Positions 56,483 through 64,000 of a stretch of 64,000 nt of DNA are shown in pieces. How positions within the stretch are numbered: position 1 is the first letter of the stretch; every line of letters starts with the position of its first letter. A program made the position numbers and the translations under genes. The notes under the pieces were generated by a model that ran no database searches, had not been told where the DNA came from, and was given only the letters and a program-made list of their open reading frames with translations. This stretch comes from Amylostereum areolatum (taxonomy: Eukaryota > Basidiomycota > Agaricomycetes > Russulales > Stereaceae), in the NCBI GenBank assembly GCA_012932865.1, contig SAXG01000016.1, positions 893,817 to 957,816 of the forward strand, written 5' to 3'.

Positions 56483-59025
56483 ATGACTACTATTGACACC
56501 AGTTTTGAATTTGAAAGGCAACCATCCCCTGCCCCCCCTGGGTTTCATTCTTTATCGCCCATCGTCCCGTCGCCCGCCAAAACAGAGAAAGCACAACCCG
56601 ACAAATCGAACGAAATGAAGGAAATTATCCAAACCGAGATCACTGGAAGAACGGGAGAAACAAATGATATCCTGTCCTTTCTTAACCCCAAATATGAGGC
56701 TCTCGGACCTCTTCACGTCAAGTCCATCAAGGAGTTGTTTCTTGCCGTCACTGAGGACAAGGACAGCTATAACTGGAAACCCCAGTCAGAGGAAGCCAAC
56801 TACCCGCCCTTCATCAAGCTTCTCAACGGAATCACGTCTCTCACTCAAAAAAAGAATGCACCTGGCTCTCACCTTCGCTTCTCAGTCTATAATCGCGAGA
56901 TGGAGGACCGTGTCGGTCCTGAGGAGAAGCTGAAACCAGATGGCGTAGGCTACCTTTCCTCTCAATACATCAAGAGGGAAGATCGGATTTCGTGGGGCAA
57001 TGTTCGTGTCGCTGTCGAGGTCAAAAACAAGTGGCGTGACATGCTCCTTCAAGCCGCGACCTACGGCAGAGCAATGATGACAAAGCGAATATGCCCGCTC
57101 TCCTTTGCCTTACTGTTCAATCACGCCGACTTTTCAGTCCGTGTCGTCTGCTTTACTCGTCCAGTCAACGTCACATCACAGGAGCTCTTTCTCAAAAACG
57201 AGCTGGAATTTCAAATGTTCGTACGCGCCGTTTGGACTATCGCGTCGTTTGTCAAGGAGAATGCCGATCTAGAGCGCTATGCTACCACCATCGACGGTCA
57301 CGATTATTTCGCCCTTCCCGCGAACGATGGGTCCCACACTTGGTGGAGGGCGACAGAGCAGCTAGCGGAACGCACGACGATCAATGGCCGTGCTACCCGG
57401 GTCTACGTCATCGAAAGTGTTGTGGTTCCTTCTCAGGAAAAGCAGGATACTGGCGGTCAACAAATAGAGTACGTACCATTTTAATGAGGTTTCAAGGCCC
57501 TAGCTGAACGTTGCTATAATAGGACGGAACCGGAAACATCTGGACGGGTGCTTAGATCTCAGAGTAAACTCAAAACGGACAGCGTTACGGCAAAGGACGA
57601 GGCGACGCTCCGCACGCTAGAAGACTGGTTTCGTAGCTTCCCCTATGCCAGTGACAAGATTGCACCAGAGAATGCCCTACCCCCCACCGCTATGGACCCT
57701 ACTCGAAAATATATTCTCAAAGACTCGTATGCTGTCAAAGGAAGGGAGGACACTGAGCTGGCTATGTTTTCCGACCTTGCGGGCCAGCACGGGGTTGCTG
57801 ATATCATTGGCGGATTCACGGTTCCGCACACAGTTTTGGGGAACCTTAATCACATACAGGATCTCCGTCCCAGTGGTCTTTTGCCTCCACCTCGTCAAGC
57901 GTCCGATGAAGACGAGGATAAGGAGAAACTCCACTTTGACAGAACCGTGCACAGGAGGCTTATCTGCGCCACAAGAGGCTTAAGTCTCCACGACAATAAA
58001 GTCATATCTCCTCCAGCCATTGTATACATTGCTATGGATTCTATGATCGGTATGTTTGGTCGTCTCAATTCATACTGCACAGTGCTTCGAAATCTTACTT
58101 CTTTGCGAATGCTTAGCCGTTTTCAACGCCTACATTTTGGGTTGGCTCCACCGCGATCTCACTGTGACCAACATCACCGCCAGGGAGGAACCTCAAGCGC
58201 GTACGCCCGAGATGATCCAGTCCAATGCGTGCTTTGGAAAGAATGGTTTCGAATTTCTGGACCGACATCTCAAGCTTTGCCTGGGTGCCCTTATTGACGG
58301 TGACCTTGCTGTCAAGTGGGAGGAAGTTCGGAAACCCACACGTCGTCGTTCCGTACGTAATATCCCAGGTCATAACGTCTTCTATGCAAGCTAACAGGCC
58401 TCCATTCTAGGGAACAAAACCATTCATTTCCATACGCCTCCTTGAAACCATCGGCAAGGAGGTTGTTCAAACCCCACTTGATGACATAGAAAGCATTGTC
58501 TGGACGGTTGTCTGGGTAGGCACGTTGCAAGAGGAGGCAACCCCTGAAGAATGTCTCTGGCGTGAAGTATTGGACCACCGCACCACTAGGTACGCCGTGG
58601 GTGAAAGGAGAAACATTCTCCATTATTTCCAGGACTGGCCGGGAAAGGAAGACACAATGTCCCGCTGGTTCCAGAAAATCCTGCCCCTGCTGAGACAATG
58701 GCTGGAGCTCATGCTGGAGGCACAACGTGCGATAGACCGCCTTTTGGTTGGAAAACAGAAACCTGCCCCACCCGTCGGCTCGCTCAACTTGAAGGGCCTA
58801 CTAGGGGGAAGACACAGCGCAGGGTCATCGAAGACAGGTCAAACGAGGCATGATTTCAGATCGCTGGAAAAGGCTGCTGAGGAATCCCTTCCTAAGTCCG
58901 GCGGAGTCGTCGACATCGATGGAGATAAGCTCGATAGCCTGATTCACGAGTACATGAAAAAGTATCTGAAGGCTGGTGTCGATTGGCTCGAGAAGAACAA
59001 CATCTACGATGAACTAAAAATATAA
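56483..59025 (+). CDS. fungal-type protein kinase FunK1, nearly canonical (copy F)
   Basis: Four exons: 56483-57468, 57523-58049, 58117-58352, 58411-59025; 787 residues. Exon 1 starts MTTIDTSFEFE and has the FunK1 N-terminal region (WGNVRVAVEVKNKWRDMLLQ, AATYGRAMMTKRICPLSFAL, a restriction-nuclease-like VEVK segment typical of these kinases). Exon 2 covers the rest of the N-lobe (YILKDSYAVKGREDTELAMF, LAGQHGVADIIGGF) to IVYIAMDSMIG. Exon 3 has LGWLHRDLTVTNITAREEPQ (HRD catalytic loop with xxxxN) and GALIDGDLAVKWE (DLA replacing DFG, normal for FunK1). Exon 4 has QTPLDDIESIVWTVVWVGTL and ends KKYLKAGVDWLEKNN. Catalytic motifs are intact, so it is probably active. FunK1 kinases are expanded in mushrooms and their roles are largely unknown. 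It is the only complete family member in the window. Confidence 0.85.
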
Positions 59026-60470
59026 CAGGACAATCCTAGGACAGCATTTGGAACGGCACGTAATCGTAGTTCTGTATATCCATGATAGTACACGATAAAT
59101 AGAAGTAGGCGCATGGCCATTAGTTTGTGTATCGAGGCGAGTCGGAGCGCACAGAGAGGGGACTGCTAGGCAAGGGTAAAAGATGCGCGGTCAGGGCTCC
59201 GGGGTCTATCGCAGTCATGCTGGGTCGTTGGATGACGTTCATGATTGTAGTGTCGATGCTCGAGCTCTATTGGCGCCAGGTAGACCGATTCGTGCACGCA
59301 AGGGCAGATTTGTAAGGATGCACCGTGCAGGAGAGGGTACTGTTAGGAACCGAATCAAAGAGAACGCCGAAAAGACTAACGCGAAAAGTCAACCCGCGCC
59401 GCCACATCCTTTCAAAGCTCCTCCCTGCTTCCTTCGCCATCGCCTGGGTCTCGTTGTTCGGTGAGGAGCACACCACCTCCGGGACAAGTACCTTCCGTTC
59501 GAACTTGCTTATATCCTGAACAGTGATGCCCTTCAAGTCATCGAAAGACTCGCCGAGAGCGTTATCGAAGACATTCGTAGAACTGGCAGCAGATTGCGCG
59601 TTGCGACGGTAAGCGGACTGGATGCAGATTTCGGCGCGGCTCTACGGTCCAGGACAGAAGATAAGCGCGTCGAACCCTCACACGGAGACGAGCGAACGCA
59701 CCTTTATACGCGCAAAAAGCTTCAGGCTTCCCCCGTCGGGTCAGTGTACTGTCCCGAGACGAACGCCTCCTGGGGTACTCTGCACTCCATGCGCACGTTC
59801 GCCTCCTCCACATTTGAAGACGCGTAGGGACCTCCAGCCGTCGTCACAGCGCCGCCACTCCGCTTCGTCCATACTGACGGAATTCTTGCCGAGCACTCAG
59901 ACACATGCGTGGGCGTGGGCGCCGATGCCGGCGCGCAGGTCAAAGGCGTAATCCTCAGTACGAGGCGCACTCTTGAAGGTATCTGAACAGATCTTCGTTC
60001 GTGAGCTCTCGCGCATAACAGACATAGAACGGGACTCACCAGCGTCGTTTACAACTTGCAACAGTCAACCGGACTTCGTCGTCGTGAAGATTGAAGCCGT
60101 TCCAGGGTGAAGCAAAGTATTTCCATTCAGGTCAGCACGGGCAGATTTTTCTTTCAAGTTCTTCGAAGAGGATGTATACGTCGAGGCTGTGGACAATATT
60201 CGGGCAGGACAATGCGGCAAGTCGAGATCAATGGTGCGCGCCGGCGGCCGCATTTTTCTCTCGGCGATAAGATTGGAGATTGGCACTCGGCATCTCCCGG
60301 CTGATTGCAACTTCGTCGATCGACCGATTGTCGACCGAGCTCTCGTCTTCTGTCAAGGTCAAGCTTCGCTTATGGTGGATGTTACTTCCCGCATCTCCCC
60401 TTATGCCCTCAAGGAGCCCCATCAAACTACTTAGTTGGATGGACTCCTCCACCTTCCGTCCAACGAGCTC
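59026..60470. other. unassigned region with protein-like minus-strand remnants
   Basis: On the minus strand 59267-59640 reads SAYRRNAQSAASSTNVFDNA, GESFDDLKGITVQDISKFER and VLVPEVVCSSPNNETQAMAK, which has normal protein composition. The frame stops on both sides and no family is recognised. Plus-strand 60160-60430 is similarly open without motifs. Possibly remnants of a decayed gene. Confidence 0.3.
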
Positions 60471-61125
60471 ATCAAGGGCACAACCGGTGGGCCCGACTTG
60501 ACTCCCGAGTGCGTCGCGATCGTGTCGCGGATACGGAACGGCAGCCTATGGCGTTCAATCTGCAGGGGTCACGTTCTTCAATACTGTGTGGTTTGGGGGG
60601 AAAGATTGGCAGAATTGAGAGATTTTGTACGTGGCGCAGGTGAGTCGAGTTCAGGTTATTCGCGTGGACGGTGCTCATGATCTCGGACAGATTGTCGACG
60701 AGACTATACCTATCACCTAGGTCGAAGGGCAGTATTGACAAGCTCGGGGAGCTTCTCGCTTTCACGGTGAAATATCATGGTGACTGCCTTGCGGGACCAG
60801 ATACGTTCATCCTTCTTCTGGCGGATAGGCTATGGCTAAGACGGGTCGCGAAGAGCATAAACACAGGGTTCGTCTCGCTCGATGGTGTCGTGTCCTATGA
60901 CGAAGCGTTGAAGACGAGTCTGGTAGCGCGCATGTCCAGATGAGAACAATGTTGCGGTCGCAGAGCGCATAGGGGCTGCGCGTATCCGTCGTCCCCGGTA
61001 CGCCTTCCTTCCTCCTCTCCTCTCAGTACAAACTAAAGTAGCGCAATGCAGGCTTCCTCGTCCTCTGACCATACTCCCTCCTACATACGTCAAGTCGGTC
61101 TCGGGTACACGGACCTCCGATGACG
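60471..61125 (+). pseudogene. aspartate kinase pseudogene fragment
   Basis: The DNA follows the aspartate kinase gene at about 45390-45910, introns included. Matches include the intron-edge GTGGACGG..GCTCATGATCTCGG-like stretch, CCTAGGTCGAAGGGCAGTAT, TGCGGGACCAGAT, GGGTTCGTCTCGCTCGATGG (GFVSLDGVV), CGTCGTCCCCGGTACGCCTT and CGTCAAGTCGGTCTCGGGTA (RQVGLGYTDL). Frameshifts and stops interrupt every part, and both the catalytic N-terminus and the ACT domains are missing. Retained introns show a DNA-level duplication rather than a retrocopy. Confidence 0.75.
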
Positions 61126-61756
61126 ACAATCTCCACCACCGCTAACTTCTTCCATCGACCGATATCTTCTCTTTACCCTACTATCGACCTTTGTCACCTC
61201 TTGAATCAATCAGCGAACTGCCAGTGCAACCCTATAAGTAGCTGTCAATTCCCGGTACTTAGTAAAATTAAAGAAGTATCATTTCTGTCGCTAGTCTAGT
61301 GGCCTCCCGTTGGCAAGAGGGCGCTTTGGAAAGACATCATCTGGCCTCAGCCGATCGATGTCGATAAGTACTAACCGGAGAATCGGCGGCTCGGCGCTCT
61401 CCGAATCACAAGTGTTCGAACTTCGTCGTACACCGACCGTGGCAACCTCGACGTACTCAACGCTCAACGTCCACTACCCCCAAACCTGTGCCCTCAACCG
61501 TGACCGTGCATCCAATCCCCTCAGGTCACCACGACACCCTTGTCTCCGTGCTCCGATATTTGAAGACATCACAATCCTCAGCACCAAGCCGACGCCACAT
61601 TGAACAGTCGACCGCGTATACTTTGACCAACCACCATCTTCTTGGCAGTACCGACGCGGGTGTCCCCCTCTTATATCTCCTGCGAGTATAGGATCGGTGC
61701 GTGTCATCACTCCTCCCGAGTCTCCACCAGACTCCTTCTGTGTCGGCCACGCCATA
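61126..61756. other. upstream region of degraded FunK1 copy G
   Basis: No gene. The part just before the MITE (61640-61735) resembles the leader of copy F: a GAGTATA box followed by TCATCACTCCTCCCGAGTCTCC, like CTCTCCTCCTCTCCCCACCA at 56432. The MITE therefore seems to have landed in the old 5' leader of copy G. Confidence 0.45.
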
Positions 61757-62238
61757 CTGTACCGCTACGTAGTTAGGCAACGTCCCCTGTCCCCGAGGGT
61801 GAGTTGCAGTTGCCTATTTCGCGACCTGTCCCCTGTCCCTCAGGCCGGGTTGCATGCTCTGAACATTTGCGAGAAAAACTCAAAAATCACTCGAGAACCG
61901 CTCAAAAATCACCCCCAAAATCGTCCCAAAATCACCGTATAGCATGAGAGTGTGTATATCATAGAAGACACTGTGTCTTGAGGCCCGAGGTCATTCAGTC
62001 ACCGACTTGGGCAAAGTTTGGGGATTCACTACATGCATAAAGGTCTGTACAAGTACCATTTTCACATAATACGGAACCCGTACACACCCAATGGCGCGGC
62101 TGGCCTCGGCTGGCCCGGACGAACTGGTTGCGTTGCCTAATTGAGTGTCCCCCGTCCCCGAGCCCGGTTGCAGCCCCGGGACAATTCGCACGGTCATGTG
62201 ACCACGGTTGCCAGTTGCCTAACTACATAGCGGTACAG
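61757..62238. mobile_element. 482-bp MITE with TA target duplication (Tc1/mariner-like)
   Basis: Terminal inverted repeats of 25 bp at 61757-61781 and 62214-62238, starting CTGTACCGCTACGTAG and differing at one base. TA lies directly outside both ends (61755-61756 and 62239-62240), the target duplication of Tc1/mariner elements. Inside are partial repeats (GTTGCCTAA, GTCCCC..CCCGAG..GTTGCAG) in inverted arrangement and no open frame of note. Confidence 0.85.
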
Positions 62239-62271
62239 TAGTATAACTGACACTATCTCAACAGAACTACA

Positions 62272-63631
62272 ATGAACAACCGACGTTCTTCTCTCGGCCT
62301 ACGCATCGTCATTCCCGACACGAATATATATCATGAATCTCTCACGGTCCCCGATTTGCATGATGCCGGCGAAGGGAAAGAGGACAACGAACTGGCGTTT
62401 CTCTCTGCGCTTTCAGGCCAACATGGGTTTCCAGACACGGCCGGCAGGATCTCCGCAGTCTCGGCGGGTAACGTTGATCGTGAACAGGATCCCCACCCAT
62501 ATGTCGCTCCGTCGTCGGACATCGTTCAAGATAAAAGTAAGAAGACACTCCGTTTCGATACGGCCGTACACAAGGGAGCTCGCTGCACCACAAAATGTGG
62601 AAGTCTCCTTGACCGGGAGAAGATGGTTCCTGCAATGAGCGTATATGTTGCTATAGATTCAATGATTGGTATGTTTGATTCTTGCGGGTCCCGCTTTGCT
62701 TGGATTGACGTACGAATCGTTTACGAACAGCCGTCTTGAATGCCTACTTTTCCGGCTGGCTTCACTGCGGGATCGACGTGACCACCATGCTCCTCAGGGA
62801 GGAAGCTCAATATCGCACGCCCGAGATGTCCCGCTCCAACGCGTGCTTCGGCGAGGAGGGTTTCGAGTTCCTTCATCGGCATCTCCGGCTCTGTCTCGGC
62901 GTCCTTGGTGACGGCGACCATGCTGTAAAGTGGGAGAAAGTTCAGAGGCCTTCATACCGCCGTATCGTGTGTAGCTTCTCAGGTATTCTGCCCCCTCGTC
63001 CGAACTGACATGTCTCCAGGGAGTCCAACCTTTTCTTTCCATGCACCTCCTGGACAACATCGGCAAAGAGGTTATTCAAACCCCCACTTGACGACGTAGA
63101 GAGCATTATCTGGACCGTTATTTGGGCGGGCACGTTCAATCCGGATGCCACGCCGGAGGAATGCAGCTGGCGACGAGCATTGGACCACCACAACGCGCAT
63201 TATATATTCATACACGAAGCACCTTATTATCAGGTATTTCAAGGCCCTGGACAGAGAATACACAATGTCTCCCTGGTTCCAAGAAATTCTGCCCCTGCTG
63301 AGACAATGGCTGCAGCTCATGGAGGAGGCGGAAGATGCGCTAACACGTCTTTCGCGTGGGCCCAAGAAACCCACCCCACCACCCATCACCTCGATCATGG
63401 GCCTATTCAGCGGCAGGTCGTAGCATAGGGTCATCAAATACTGGCGAAACGAGCAAGGAAACCAGATCACAGGAAAAGGTTGCAGATGAAACCCTTCCAA
63501 ACCCGGCGGAGTCGTCGACATCGACGGAGATAAACTCGATGACCTGATTCGCGAAGTACATGAAAAAGTATCTGAAGGCTGGTGTTGACTGGCTCGAGAA
63601 GAACAGGGTCTACGATGATCTAGAAGTGTAA
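62272..63631 (+). pseudogene. degraded FunK1 kinase, copy G
   Basis: Matches copy F from mid-N-lobe onward with the same introns: DNELAFLSALSGQHGFPDTA, VYVAIDSMIG | AVLNAYFSGWLHCGIDVTTM, MSRSNACFGEEGFEFLHRHL, CLGVLGDGDHAVKWEKVQRP | GVQPFLSMHLLDNIGKEVIQ, TPLDDVESIIWTVIWAGTF. The N-terminal half of the kinase is missing. HRD has become HCG and DLA has become DHA. After HHNAHYIFIHEAPYYQ the frame shifts to MSPWFQEILPLLRQWLQLME, then a TAG interrupts near 63421 before the conserved end YLKAGVDWLEKN in another frame. Catalytically dead at the sequence level and not translatable to full length. Confidence 0.85.
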
Positions 63632-64000
63632 TGGGACAGTCCTGGGACAGCATTTGGAACGTGCACGAGTTATAGACCGGCTCACTTGTACACACCTGAA
63701 GCTTAAAGTGTTACATATGCCATGCCCAACGTCTATCGCGAAAGCAGAACAGACTGATCTGTGCGAAAGCCAACCAGATTCGCAGTGGAAGTTGGAAACG
63801 TGCTGTGCGAGCATTGATCCGAAGGTCAGAGCGAGACGTGATGAGGGACGAGGTTTTGAAGGGGGGACACGCGGCGTCGACGCTGGGGGTCTTCCATTTG
63901 GGCGCAGGCACGCCCGGTCAGCGAAAATCGACTGTATGACAGAATATGACCGTAAATGAAACAGGGCCGTACCAGACAATGATTAATGAGCCCGTGTTGC
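63632..64000. other. right edge, nothing recognised
   Basis: About 370 bp after copy G with no gene or repeat identified. Confidence 0.5.

Noticed and set aside
1..64000. tRNA, rRNA, CRISPR array or bacterial-style defence cluster
   Set aside because: No cloverleaf with A and B boxes, no rRNA-like segment and no regular spaced repeats were seen; the window is fungal nuclear DNA.

Overview
The window looks like a filamentous basidiomycete, most likely an agaricomycete. Genes are split by many short GT..AG introns, host genes are GC-rich, and the families present (fungal-type FunK1 kinases, HNH proteins with an RDG..C / WIFPP signature, Tnp2/CACTA transposons, an atypical G-alpha with a long disordered insert) are typical of that group. 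No bacterial-type operons and no tRNA or rRNA genes were found.

Left part (1-28.2 kb). A Tnp2-type transposase runs off the left edge (1-3612, minus). Next come an HNH-nuclease-like gene (5537-7153, minus), a small WNCQNWV-motif gene (7296), a secreted S10 serine carboxypeptidase (8129-10152, minus), a 3' relic of a second HNH gene (11563) and an F-box gene (12285). A classical short-chain dehydrogenase is cut in two by a 7.2-kb CACTA transposon (15778-22981). The element has CACTA..TAGTG ends, a 3-bp TTG target duplication, its own transposase and a divergent accessory gene; removing it with one TSD copy rejoins the host reading frame. CIA1 (23681-24964, minus) and an NAD(P)-binding epimerase-like gene (25155-26175) follow.

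Right part (26.4-64 kb). This is a segmental-duplication landscape built around FunK1 fungal-type kinases. One almost full-length FunK1 kinase (56483-59025) keeps HRD and the DFG-equivalent DLA. At least nine other copies or fragments are C-lobe-only derivatives that have lost HRD and usually the DLA motif. Three of these are carried on a large inverted repeat: the left arm (28637-38010) mirrors the right arm (47330-54828). The arms enclose a roughly 9.3-kb single-copy spacer with two conserved genes, an atypical G-protein alpha subunit (40076-43284) and aspartate kinase (44631-46996). The outer breakpoint lies inside intron 1 of an isoprenylcysteine methyltransferase gene: the whole gene is at 54604-55393 and an orphan first exon is at 28688-28861. 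Pieces of the epimerase gene (next to the FunK1 copies) and of the aspartate kinase gene (60.5-61.1 kb) were carried along as pseudogenes. A 1.5-kb TIR element is present in only one arm, with its empty site in the other. A 482-bp TA-flanked MITE sits just upstream of a degraded FunK1 copy.

The conserved genes (CIA1, aspartate kinase, G-alpha, ICMT, carboxypeptidase) are unrelated housekeeping or signalling functions and do not form a pathway. What unites the right half is the repeated copying and decay of FunK1 kinases with slices of neighbouring genes. Exon boundaries were read by eye from splice signals and reading frames and are approximate unless stated.
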